32,800 nucleotides of DNA from Candidatus Caldisaccharidevorator malaysiensis (GTDB taxonomy: Bacteria > Armatimonadota > Fervidibacteria > Fervidibacterales > Fervidibacteraceae). The notes beneath the pieces were generated by a model. That model searched no databases. It was not told the DNA's origin and saw nothing but the letters and a program-made list of their open reading frames with translations. Location of the stretch: positions 1 through 32,800 of the forward strand of contig JANXBO010000029.1 in NCBI GenBank assembly GCA_025057575.1, read 5' to 3'. Each line of letters opens with the position of its first letter. Position 1 is the stretch's first letter. The position numbers and the translations under genes are program-made. This document shows, piece after piece, positions 23,105 through 31,738 of this stretch.

Positions 23105-24271
23105 ATGGGGGGAGAGGTCACCCTTAAGATAGAAACGGTGACGCCACTTTTTTTGGGCGGTGCCGATCCCCGAGGGGAACCGGAACTTCGGGCAGCCTCT
23201 ATCCGAGGAGCGTTGCGATTCTGGTTCCGGGCTCTGGTGGGAGGGGTCATCGGGCACACCAATTTATCCGCCCTTAAGAGGCAAGAAAAAGAGGTCTTCG
23301 GCAGCACCAACACCGCCTCACCAGTTGTGGTGCGGGTAAGTTCAGCACCACATTCATCAACCCCTTATTCTCAGATCACCGGTCAATTGGGGGGACTGCA
23401 GTATCTTTTCTTTGCAGCGCGCCCGGCGGGGACGCAACCGGCGCGCAGTGCAATACCTGCAGGTTCTTCATTCTACCTAACTTTGAAGGCACGACCCGGC
23501 GCGCCGCAGGCTTTGGTAGATCAGGCTTTCAAAAATATCTACGCAGCCCTTTGGTTGCTCACCCACTTGGGTGGTGTGGGGGCTCGCTCCCGGAGGGGCG
23601 CAGGCAGTCTCCAGGTCGTCGATGTTCGCGTTGATGTGAGCGGAGACCTTCTAACTGGTATGCCGGACCTCGTCGTTCAGGCATCCCATCCCGCCGCCTT
23701 GAGAGACGAAATAGGAGCAGGTTTAAGAACGCTCCGGCAGGCACTGGGCGTTTCCTCCACGCCCTTTTCGTCTAATCAGTCAAGTTACGATGTCCTTGAC
23801 CCCAATTTTTGCAAAATCTGGGTGCTTAACAAACCGTTTCCCCGCTGGCAGGATGCCTTGGATGCGATTGGCTCCCAATTCCGATCCTTTCGGTCCCGCA
23901 GACAACCGGACTATGGATTAGTTAGGAATTTCCTTCAAACAGGAAACCGGTTTCACACGATCCAGAGAGCTGCCTTCGGTCTACCGATTGTCTTTTACTT
24001 TCGATCCTTAAGCAACACTAGAGCCATTCTTCAGGGGACGGACCACGATCGCCGTGCGTCCCCCTTGTTTTTCCGGGTGACGAAATTGAGGAACGGCTCC
24101 TTCGTCCTGGTGTTGACTCTCTTTTTAGCGACCCTTTTACCGCCTGAGGAGCCGTTGCAATTAAGAAGCAGTAACCGATCGCTTTCCTTGAATCAGCCGG
24201 GATGGAGCATCATTTGCGACTTTATTCATGATGTTAATCAGAACATCCCAATGTTGCAGGTGGTTTACTAG
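23105..24271 (+). CDS. cmr1: Type III-B CRISPR RAMP protein Cmr1
   Basis: A 388-residue Cas7-family protein that caps the 3' end of the crRNA in the Cmr complex. The family signature is at the N-terminus: LKIETVTPLFLGGAD, then ELRAASIRGALRFWFRALVGG. A glycine-rich loop (LGGVGARSRRGAGSLQV, about residues 159-175) is the typical RAMP motif. The ATG at 23105 is chosen because GGGGAGA precedes it and because the operon promoter starts transcription near 23052. The upstream part of the open frame would be mostly leader. Its stop codon shares one base with the GTG of the next gene. It is the first gene of cmr1-cas10-cmr3-cmr4-cmr5-cmr6. Confidence 0.93.
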   Translation: MGGEVTLKIETVTPLFLGGADPRGEPELRAASIRGALRFWFRALVGGVIGHTNLSALKRQEKEVFGSTNTASPVVVRVSSAPHSSTPYSQITGQLGGLQYLFFAARPAGTQPARSAIPAGSSFYLTLKARPGAPQALVDQAFKNIYAALWLLTHLGGVGARSRRGAGSLQVVDVRVDVSGDLLTGMPDLVVQASHPAALRDEIGAGLRTLRQALGVSSTPFSSNQSSYDVLDPNFCKIWVLNKPFPRWQDALDAIGSQFRSFRSRRQPDYGLVRNFLQTGNRFHTIQRAAFGLPIVFYFRSLSNTRAILQGTDHDRRASPLFFRVTKLRNGSFVLVLTLFLATLLPPEEPLQLRSSNRSLSLNQPGWSIICDFIHDVNQNIPMLQVVY

Positions 24272-27123
24272 TGACAAACCGCTGGCAACTAAAAACGCTT
24301 GCCCTCCTCCACGATCCGCCCGCTAAGGCTCTGGTCCTCCGGTCTCAACCCCACACCCGCCATACGCAACTCGCCGGTGCCCTTCAGATCATCGCCCTTG
24401 GTCGCCCAGCCACCAGTCAAGAAGATAGCCTCCTGAGCAGAGCCGATCAGATCGCCTCCGCCGCTGACCGCATCAACTTTCCTGCCAACGCCACCGCTTT
24501 TTGGGATCAAGTATCCCCTTGTCTCGTTCATCCGTTGAGCCGAGGGGCACAACCCCATTCTCTCGCCCTCCCTCACCACAATTTGGGCGATCTGGAAGAA
24601 GATGTTCAGCGCAAGGCTGCTCAAAAGATCCGGCAATGGCTCTCCCAATTTACCAACGATCCGCAAAAGGAAAAGGGTCTTTATCTGTTTCTTTGGCGAC
24701 ACCTCTTTTCCTGTCTGGCACAAACGAGCCAAGTGGGACCTTTGATACAGGTCTTTCCGGCAGACACCCGCCAGCCCGATCATTCTTTGCAACAGCATCT
24801 TTCCCTGACGGCTGCCATCGCAGATGCCCTCCCCCATCCCGCCCTTTTGATCTTTTCCATCGGTCCCGTCCAAGGCTTTCTTGCCGCTGCCCGGCGCACT
24901 CAGGACCTGTGGATGGGTAGTTGGCTCTTGGCTTACCTATCGTGGAAAGCGATGGAAAGCATCGCCGAAGAGTTTGGTCCCGATGTCTTCCTTTACCCTT
25001 CCCTCCGAGGACAGCCCCTTTGCGACCGATGGTTGACTCAATGCCACAACATCCCCAGTAAAGGACACCACCCGCGTTCCTTGTCTATCGCCACTTTCCC
25101 GAACAAATTCGTTGCTCTCTTGCCGACCCATCAAGCCGAAGCAGCAGCACGGAATGCAGAAGAAGCCGTCTCAGAAGCCTGGAGCGAAATTGCCCGAAGG
25201 GTCCGCGACAGTTTGACAACCCTGGGGCTACCCTGCGACTCACAGGTTGGCGAGATTTGGAAGAGACAGACCGACGGTTTTTGGGAAGTTTACTGGGTCG
25301 TCTTGCCGTGGCCGGGTGCTCAAATAGATCCCCAAAACCGAGCCCACTCCATCTGCCAATGGTATCAGAAACTTTTTACCGTATCTGAGGACTGGGCATT
25401 TGGTAGAATCTACCAAACCCTCTCTCAAGGGGGGCAATATCAGACCAACTGGGGAACGGTTTACAGCCTCATCTATTCGGTCGCCGATCGCTTTTTTAAT
25501 TCCCGAAAATCGTTGCGCACCTTCTCATCCCGTGAGGAACAAGGAGACAAGTGCACGGTCTGCGGCGAGCGATCCGCTTTGTCCACCTGTAACCATTCAG
25601 CCAGGGATTTCTGGAAGGCAATCGGTCAGGCGCTTCGCGGTCAGCAACGATACGACATCAAACCAGACGGTCAAGAGCGTCTCTGTGCCGTCTGCACAAT
25701 TAAGAGGTTTGTCCAGAGAGAGTTTTTGGAAAGAAAGATGAACTTAAAGGGCGGCTTCCCGTCCACCAGTGAAATGGCGGTCGTGCCCTTCAAGATGCGC
25801 TGTCTTAAAGCCCTTCACGATGGCGATAGCAGGGTCATCCACGCCCTTAATGGATTTCTTCAACAAGCAAAAAACCTCTTACCCCAAATTTCCGACGACA
25901 CCATTCCCTATCTGAAACGCTTATCGGATCAGATTAACGATGACACCTGTAAACGACTGGCAACGGATCTCCTCCGCCTGGACGGGGAGTGGTTGATCAG
26001 CGACGACTGGACTGTGAAGCGTGTCCAAGAGGTTTCAACCGCAGCCAAAGAAAGCGACGTCATCACTGGGCGGCAAAAATTGGAAGACCTTTATGATGTC
26101 CTTGGGGATACACCATCCCGTTATTTTGCGATCTTATATATGGACGGCGATCACGCAGGGCGGTGGCTCAGCGGAACTCATCCCGGTCTGGCGCACTTCA
26201 AAGACATTCTCCATCCCAAAGTGCGACAACAATTGGATCAAACACCGGGCTGGGGTCAATTTCTCAATACACCACGCGTCATTTCCCCTGCTGTCCATGC
26301 CGCCATTTCCGATGCCCTCACCCAATTTGCCCTCAAGGTCGTTCCCTGGGTCGTAGAAGAACGCTACCCCGGTCGCCTCATCTATGCGGGTGGTGACGAT
26401 GTTCTGGCTCTCGTCCCTCTTTCCTTCGCTCTTTCGGTCGCCCGGGAACTGAGAGCCCTCTTCTCCGGACATTTGTGCCTCCAAAAGCCTCTCTTTGACC
26501 ACTCACCCGAAGAGGAGTTGCCCATCAACTTTTCAGCCCAAGTCTCCGGCTATTTGAAGGACCAGAACAATAGTTTGTTAATGACAATGGGTCCCGCAGC
26601 GACCGCTTCCATCGGCATTGCGTTCGGTCATCATCTCCATCCTTTGGACTTGCTTTTGTTCTCTGTCCGCCTGGCAGAAAGAAGTGCGAAGGAACTCTAT
26701 TCCCGTAATGCCCTTTGCGTTCACCTTCTCAAGCGATCGGGAGAAGAGATCCGGGTAGGCGCCCAGTGGTTCTATGATCGTTGCTCTCAGGACACTGTTG
26801 CCCTCATCTTGCACATCTACCAACTTTTCCTTAACGGTCATCTTTCTATGCGCACCTCTCGGGCAATTTTTGAAGAATCCTCGGTCCTTGAGGGCTTACC
26901 GCCAGAGTCCCAGAAGGCAGAACTGAAACGCCTGCTCACACGCCACTGGCAACTGGATGCTTCAAAGGATCACTCTCAACAAGCAGAAACTTTGTCCAAT
27001 CAACTGATCCAATTGGCAGACGCCCTGAACACTCAGTCCTCTCAGATGAGTGAACGCGGATTGGAGCAAGTGGCAAAATGGCTGCTCCTTTGCCGCTTTC
27101 TTGCAGGAGGGGGCAGAGAATGA
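24271..27123 (+). CDS. cmr2: Cas10/Cmr2, large subunit with HD and cyclase-type palm domains
   Basis: A 950-residue protein of normal Cmr2 length. An HD pair is at H14-D15 (LALLHDPPAKAL), with further Asp residues in SRADQIASAADR. A zinc site is suggested by C428/C431 and C472/C475. The second palm domain has LYMDGDHAGRW (D625, D627) and the intact cyclase motif GGDD at 707-710 (IYAGGDDVLALVP). When target RNA binds, such a protein makes cyclic oligoadenylates from ATP. The HD motif leaves ssDNA cleavage possible. The gene starts at a GTG overlapping the cmr1 stop by one base, so translation is coupled. The CARF-HEPN gene downstream is the expected receiver of the second messenger. Confidence 0.96.
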   Translation: MTNRWQLKTLALLHDPPAKALVLRSQPHTRHTQLAGALQIIALGRPATSQEDSLLSRADQIASAADRINFPANATAFWDQVSPCLVHPLSRGAQPHSLALPHHNLGDLEEDVQRKAAQKIRQWLSQFTNDPQKEKGLYLFLWRHLFSCLAQTSQVGPLIQVFPADTRQPDHSLQQHLSLTAAIADALPHPALLIFSIGPVQGFLAAARRTQDLWMGSWLLAYLSWKAMESIAEEFGPDVFLYPSLRGQPLCDRWLTQCHNIPSKGHHPRSLSIATFPNKFVALLPTHQAEAAARNAEEAVSEAWSEIARRVRDSLTTLGLPCDSQVGEIWKRQTDGFWEVYWVVLPWPGAQIDPQNRAHSICQWYQKLFTVSEDWAFGRIYQTLSQGGQYQTNWGTVYSLIYSVADRFFNSRKSLRTFSSREEQGDKCTVCGERSALSTCNHSARDFWKAIGQALRGQQRYDIKPDGQERLCAVCTIKRFVQREFLERKMNLKGGFPSTSEMAVVPFKMRCLKALHDGDSRVIHALNGFLQQAKNLLPQISDDTIPYLKRLSDQINDDTCKRLATDLLRLDGEWLISDDWTVKRVQEVSTAAKESDVITGRQKLEDLYDVLGDTPSRYFAILYMDGDHAGRWLSGTHPGLAHFKDILHPKVRQQLDQTPGWGQFLNTPRVISPAVHAAISDALTQFALKVVPWVVEERYPGRLIYAGGDDVLALVPLSFALSVARELRALFSGHLCLQKPLFDHSPEEELPINFSAQVSGYLKDQNNSLLMTMGPAATASIGIAFGHHLHPLDLLLFSVRLAERSAKELYSRNALCVHLLKRSGEEIRVGAQWFYDRCSQDTVALILHIYQLFLNGHLSMRTSRAIFEESSVLEGLPPESQKAELKRLLTRHWQLDASKDHSQQAETLSNQLIQLADALNTQSSQMSERGLEQVAKWLLLCRFLAGGGRE

Positions 27124-28253
27124 CCTGGACCCTCTTCATAGAACCGGTAGATGTCTTAATCTTTCGCGACGGCAAGCCCTTCCAAGCCGGCGAAGATCAC
27201 CGAGCCAGAACCCTCTTTCCTCCTACCCCCTTCACCCTCCAGGGTGCCATCAGAGCCAAAGTCCTTTTCTCCAGTAGAGTCTCCCCCAGCGACTATGCTA
27301 AAAAAGCACCGTCGGCACAGACGCTGATCCAACAAATCGGTGATCAAGATTCTTACGGTCAACTCAACCTTTCCGGTCCGTTCGTTTCCCGACTGAATTG
27401 CGATGGTTCCATAACACGATTCTTCCCCGCCCCCGCCGACTTGGTTCGGATCGGTGATCGGTTCGGCTACGCTGTTCCGCTCAAAAAATGTCTTTGGCAG
27501 AAATCTAACTTCATCAGCAATGCCCCCGCAAACCTCCGTCCCCTTTGGATACCATCCGAGAAACCTGTCAGTGAGGTGCACGGATGGCTTGACGAAGAAC
27601 AATTTAACCAGTATTTACAACAAAAAGACGATCTCCAGGTCACCGATGAAAACGAACTGACCGTCCGAGAACACCGTTTCGGCATTGCTTTAGCGAAAGA
27701 CCGAAAAACCGTTGCGGAAGGAATGTTGTATCAAATGGAATTCCTTCGCCTAATGCCCAACATCGGCTTCCTCCTTCAAGTTAGCGGCATTGATGCCTTT
27801 AATCCTTCCGAAGGCTTCCTTCAACTGGGGGGCGAAGCCCGACCCGCCCACTACAAAGTCCTCCCCACTTTACTACCGCCCCTTCCCAGACCCCAATCGC
27901 CAACTCACCGTCTTAAAATTATCCTCCTCACCCCTGCCTGGTTTGACGGAGGCTGGCAGCCTCAGAACGGAAACTGGGGATGGTTTTTCAACACACCCAA
28001 TGTCCGCCTCGTTGCCGCTGCCGTCCGTCGCCCGCTCCTTATAGGCGGCGCCTACGTGGACGATCAAAAAAGGCAACAGTCCTTGCAGAAACCCATTCGC
28101 TCTTTTGTCCCACCGGGGAGTGTGTATTTCTTTGAGTCCGACGATCCTCTCACGATGCCTGACAAACCTTTTACTCAAACACCCCCCTCACAGGGTGACT
28201 TCGGTCAGATCGGGTTCGGTTGTATCGCCGTGGGGACCTGGGACAATCCGTAA
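27120..28253 (+). CDS. cmr3: Type III-B CRISPR RAMP protein Cmr3
   Basis: A 377-residue Cas5-type subunit that holds the 5' tag of the crRNA next to Cas10. The N-terminus has the family pattern EPVDVLIFRDGKPF followed by FPPTPFTLQGAIRAK. A glycine-rich segment near the C-terminus (FGQIGFGCIAVGTW) is typical of the family. The ATG overlaps the Cas10 stop codon as ATGA, and GGAGGGGGCAGAGA precedes it. Length and order agree with other Cmr operons. It is expected to act with Cas10 at the foot of the complex. Confidence 0.94.
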   Translation: MTWTLFIEPVDVLIFRDGKPFQAGEDHRARTLFPPTPFTLQGAIRAKVLFSSRVSPSDYAKKAPSAQTLIQQIGDQDSYGQLNLSGPFVSRLNCDGSITRFFPAPADLVRIGDRFGYAVPLKKCLWQKSNFISNAPANLRPLWIPSEKPVSEVHGWLDEEQFNQYLQQKDDLQVTDENELTVREHRFGIALAKDRKTVAEGMLYQMEFLRLMPNIGFLLQVSGIDAFNPSEGFLQLGGEARPAHYKVLPTLLPPLPRPQSPTHRLKIILLTPAWFDGGWQPQNGNWGWFFNTPNVRLVAAAVRRPLLIGGAYVDDQKRQQSLQKPIRSFVPPGSVYFFESDDPLTMPDKPFTQTPPSQGDFGQIGFGCIAVGTWDNP

Positions 28254-28267
28254 AGGAGGTGCCGCCT

Positions 28268-29212
28268 ATGTTTGAACAAGCAGTAACCTTTTTCCTTTAT
28301 GCAGAAACACCCCTCCACGCAGGAAGTGGCACTGGTTTGGGCATTGTGGATTTGCCCATCCAACGGGAGAGGGTGACGGGATATCCCATCGTTCAAGCAT
28401 CGGGGTTGAAGGGCTGCCTCCGGGATATGGTGGCGAATCATTCGCAGTCGTGCAACAACCCCAACTGTCCGTTTGCCCCGCACGCCAATTGGGACGATAA
28501 GGTCAAAATCGTTTTCGGTCCTGAAACTTCCGCCGCCAGCGACTATGCCGGTGCCGCTTCCTTTAGCGATGCGAAGATCTTACTGTTCCCCGTCCGCTCC
28601 CTTGTCGGTGTCTTTGCCTGGGTCACCAGCACCCACGCCCTGAGCCGATTTCAAAGAGATGTCAAGGCTGCGGGGCAAACCCTCAGTTGGTCCTGGGACG
28701 CTTCCACTTCTGAATCCTCTGCCTTCGTGGGAAGCAAGTCTTGTGTCGTCACTGGAAATAGAATAGTGCTGGAGGAGTTTGCTTTTAATGCCGAATTCAG
28801 GAACGAGGTGACCCAAATCGGCGATTGGATCGCCCAAAAAGCCCTTCCCCAAAGTCCGGAATATAAGTGCTGGCGCGAATCCCTCCCCAAGCGTCTCGTC
28901 ATCCTTCCCGAGGACGCCTTCCGGGACTTTACCCAACTGTCTACCGAGGTGGTAACCAGAATCCGGATTAATGATGAAAGCAAAACAGTCGCTTCTGGTG
29001 CCCTCTGGTCGGAAGAACTTCTCCCCGCTGACTCCCTCCTTTATGCGCAAGCCTTTGCCTCCAAGCCGAGAGTTTCTTCGGCTCCCAACGACCTTTCCAC
29101 CGCCAAGCAGGTCCTTGACTTTCTCAAACACTGCATCAACAACAAACGCCTGCAGATAGGTGGGGATACCACCATCGGGAGGGGACTGGTCAGCGTCTGC
29201 TTCCTCTGTTAA
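28268..29212 (+). CDS. cmr4: Type III-B CRISPR backbone and target-RNA nuclease subunit Cmr4
   Basis: A 314-residue Cas7-family protein, several copies of which line the crRNA. The N-terminus matches the family: LYAETPLHAGSGTGLGIVDL followed by PIQRE, with D28 at the position of the Asp that cleaves target RNA in studied Cmr4 proteins (from memory). VQASGLKGCLRDM and the closing QIGGDTTIGRGLV are further RAMP motifs. The ATG at 28268 follows a strong AAAGGAGGTG. The gap after cmr3 is 14 bases. Cleavage at 6-base intervals along the bound RNA would be expected, with the catalytic Asp intact. Confidence 0.95.
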   Translation: MFEQAVTFFLYAETPLHAGSGTGLGIVDLPIQRERVTGYPIVQASGLKGCLRDMVANHSQSCNNPNCPFAPHANWDDKVKIVFGPETSAASDYAGAASFSDAKILLFPVRSLVGVFAWVTSTHALSRFQRDVKAAGQTLSWSWDASTSESSAFVGSKSCVVTGNRIVLEEFAFNAEFRNEVTQIGDWIAQKALPQSPEYKCWRESLPKRLVILPEDAFRDFTQLSTEVVTRIRINDESKTVASGALWSEELLPADSLLYAQAFASKPRVSSAPNDLSTAKQVLDFLKHCINNKRLQIGGDTTIGRGLVSVCFLC

Positions 29213-29226
29213 GGAGGGATTTCATT

Positions 29227-29634
29227 GTGAGCGCCCGAAAAACTCTGGAGCAACAGCGGGCAAAGCATGCTTGGGATGCGATCCAGAAACTATTAAAATC
29301 ATTAGAAAAAGATCAAAAGCTATCAAAAGAAGATAAAGGAGCCTATGCAGCCCTTGCTCAGAAAATTCCCACACTGATTCTGACTAACGGTCTGGGGCAG
29401 ACCCTTGCCTTTTTAAAATCCAAAAAAGATAACCCTCACCAGTGGCTACTCTGTCATCTTTCCGAGTGGACGTTAAGGCAAGTGGACCCGAACGCATCGC
29501 AACAAGATCTGCTGGAATGGGTTCTGGAACACGACAGCAATGCTTATCGTCGGGCGACCGTGGAAGCCCTCGCCTACCTTACCTGGCTGAAGCGGTTTGC
29601 CGAAGCAGAATTGAAGGTGGAGGGTTCAGAATGA
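29227..29634 (+). CDS. cmr5: Type III-B CRISPR small subunit Cmr5
   Basis: A 135-residue, almost wholly helical protein of the usual length for Cmr5, the small subunit that forms the inner filament of the complex. The family pattern KTLEQQRAKHAWDAI at the N-terminus and the middle segment KIPTLILTNGLGQTLAFLKS are easily recognised. It starts at a GTG; AAGGAGGGA lies eight bases before it. Its stop codon overlaps the cmr6 ATG. Confidence 0.94.
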   Translation: MSARKTLEQQRAKHAWDAIQKLLKSLEKDQKLSKEDKGAYAALAQKIPTLILTNGLGQTLAFLKSKKDNPHQWLLCHLSEWTLRQVDPNASQQDLLEWVLEHDSNAYRRATVEALAYLTWLKRFAEAELKVEGSE

Positions 29635-30494
29635 AGCCAAGAAACAGACCCCCGCATCAAAGGTCACCAGAGGGGACCCAAAGATCACCTCATCCGATCA
29701 ATGAAACGCGTCCGATCCCCAGAGACACAGCCGCAGCCATCCAAGGCGTAAAAGATCTCAAACAAAACTTCGGTCTCATCTTGGACCGATTCGCCTCTTG
29801 GCGACCGGAGACGCCTTGGAGTTTAGGAAACGATTCTAAAGTCAAATTTACCGAAAAAGACCAGGGCAAGATGATCTTCTCGTTTGACCTGGATGCTCAC
29901 AAATCACTGTTGTCTGCCCACCAACGCCGCTGGAAAAAGATTCTGGAACACTACGCCAATACCGGATATCGCATCTCCCATTTTCAACTGCACTCTGCCA
30001 CCCGCGTCATCGTCGGTTTGGGTGCTGATAGTGTGTTAGAGACCAACATTCGGCTTCACCGCGTCTATGGATTCCCTATCATTCCCGCCAGTGCCCTCAA
30101 AGGTGTCTGCCGTGCCTACGCAAAACTGATAGACGGCAGAGCCGATGACGACGAGGAGTTTACCGAAGTGTTTGGGAAGCCTCCGCCCGATGCCGCTGCC
30201 GGCAAAGTCATCTTCTTTGATGCTATTCCGGCTGATCCGAACGCGTTAAGATTGGAGTTGGATGTAATGAACCCGCATTATAGTAGTTACTACCAAGGAA
30301 ACGATGCCCCCGCCGACTATCTCAACCCCGTCCCCATTTTTTTCCTCACTATTGCCCCTTGCCAGCCCTTCCTGTTTGCAGTGGCTGGGAAAGATGATCG
30401 TCTTGCACAACTGGCGCAAACATGGCTCCAAGAAGCCCTTCAGAATATGGGCATCGGCGCAAAAACCACTTCAGGATATGGATTATGGAGGTGA
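29631..30494 (+). CDS. cmr6: Type III-B CRISPR RAMP protein Cmr6
   Basis: A 287-residue Cas7-family protein that sits near the 3' end of the crRNA next to Cmr1. An N-terminal ~35-residue stretch is polar and Pro/Arg-rich. The conserved part includes HSATRVIVGLGADSVLETNI, the RAMP signature IPASALKGVCRAYAK, a GKVIFFDAIP strand, and the closing glycine-rich loop MGIGAKTTSGYG. The ATG overlaps the cmr5 stop as ATGA. Its own stop lies inside the ribosome site of the next gene, so the operon continues without a break. Confidence 0.94.
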   Translation: MKPRNRPPHQRSPEGTQRSPHPINETRPIPRDTAAAIQGVKDLKQNFGLILDRFASWRPETPWSLGNDSKVKFTEKDQGKMIFSFDLDAHKSLLSAHQRRWKKILEHYANTGYRISHFQLHSATRVIVGLGADSVLETNIRLHRVYGFPIIPASALKGVCRAYAKLIDGRADDDEEFTEVFGKPPPDAAAGKVIFFDAIPADPNALRLELDVMNPHYSSYYQGNDAPADYLNPVPIFFLTIAPCQPFLFAVAGKDDRLAQLAQTWLQEALQNMGIGAKTTSGYGLWR

Positions 30495-30498
30495 GAAG

Positions 30499-31719
30499 AT
30501 GAAGGCTCTGACTTTCTTGGGCACCGGCTCTTATCAACAGGTTACTTATGTGTGGGAGAACAGTGCCTGCCAAACTAACCTCTTTCCAGTCGCCGTCGCT
30601 CAGATATTCGCAGCCGATCCGATCGTCGTGTTTGTAACCCCTGAAGTCAAAGGACACAAAAACTTCACAGATCTGGTTTGTGCTTTGGGAAATAGGGTCC
30701 AAGCCGTAGATATTCCTTCGGGCAAATCTGAAAGTGAACTGTGGGAGATCTTTCAAAAATGCGTGGAGTCCGTGAACGAGGGTGAGGAAATTTTGTTGGA
30801 CATCACCCACGCCTTTCGGTCTCTGCCCCTCATCGTCTTCACGGTCGCTGCTTTTTTGAGGCAAGTCAAGAACGTAACGATCCGGCACATCGTTTACGGT
30901 GCCTTTGAGGCGAAAGACGCTAACAATCAGGCACCTATTTTTGATTTAACTCCCTTGCTGGATCTCCTGGACTGGCTGAGCGGCGCCGAGTTCTTTATCA
31001 AGCGTGGTGACGCCAGCCTTTTGGGTGAGAAACTAACGGCAGTTCACGGAAAAGCGTGGCGTCAACGAGGGAGTCTTGATCTACCGACGAAACTAAGCAG
31101 GTTGGGCACTTGCTTAAAAGAACTTTCTTTGTCACTTCATCTGGGGCGTCCTATAGAAGTGATGGAGCGGTCCCATTCGTTACTACACCTCGTAGATCAA
31201 GTAGCACCTGAAGTAGAGCGATGGGCACGCCCCTTTGCAATCATCTTGAACAAAATCCGGACCGAAGCGGAGGAGTTGGCCTATGCGTCCCCCACAACCC
31301 TCAGCGAAGATAATTTGCGCAAACAGCTTAAGATTATAGAATACCTAATTGGAAAAGGACAAATAGCACCCGCATTGCTTTTAGAAAGAGAGTGGATCGT
31401 CAGTTGGGTTGTTTATCACTCTCAACGAGATCGTTGGCTGGACGAAAAAGTCAGAAGCGAAGCCGAAAAAGCGCCGAACACAGCCCGGCAGCGTTTGGAG
31501 GGCGCTGTCACGCAGGTGCCAAGTTGGTTTGAACAATTGCCGTCTCGCGACCTGGTGACGCGCGTCTGGAGTAAGATTGTTGAACTGCGCAACGACTTAG
31601 CCCATTGTGGAATGCGGACACCCCATGTTGATTCGCGCGCTTTGGTAAGGCGAGCCAAGGATGTCTTAAGCGAGTTTCGGCAATTAGCCAATTCCCTCTC
31701 TTGCCAGCACACCACCTAA
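30499..31719 (+). CDS. CARF-HEPN ancillary ribonuclease (Csx/TM1812 type)
   Basis: A 406-residue effector of the Csm6/Csx1 superfamily. The N-terminal CARF domain starts ALTFLGTGSYQ (ligand-loop region) and contains the D-x-T-H signature DITHAFRSLP with D101, H104 and R107, typical of the TM1812/Csx2 group. The C-terminal HEPN domain has RNDLAH with R364, N365 and H369, the intact R-x4-H RNase site. Such proteins cut RNA after binding the cyclic oligoadenylate made by Cas10. The ATG at 30499 follows GGAGGTGAG, four bases after the cmr6 stop, so it is the last gene of the cmr operon. Ring size of the ligand cannot be told from sequence. The gene ends 19 bases before the CRISPR array. Confidence 0.9.
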   Translation: MKALTFLGTGSYQQVTYVWENSACQTNLFPVAVAQIFAADPIVVFVTPEVKGHKNFTDLVCALGNRVQAVDIPSGKSESELWEIFQKCVESVNEGEEILLDITHAFRSLPLIVFTVAAFLRQVKNVTIRHIVYGAFEAKDANNQAPIFDLTPLLDLLDWLSGAEFFIKRGDASLLGEKLTAVHGKAWRQRGSLDLPTKLSRLGTCLKELSLSLHLGRPIEVMERSHSLLHLVDQVAPEVERWARPFAIILNKIRTEAEELAYASPTTLSEDNLRKQLKIIEYLIGKGQIAPALLLEREWIVSWVVYHSQRDRWLDEKVRSEAEKAPNTARQRLEGAVTQVPSWFEQLPSRDLVTRVWSKIVELRNDLAHCGMRTPHVDSRALVRRAKDVLSEFRQLANSLSCQHTT

Positions 31720-31738
31720 TCAACCCTCAACCACTTTA

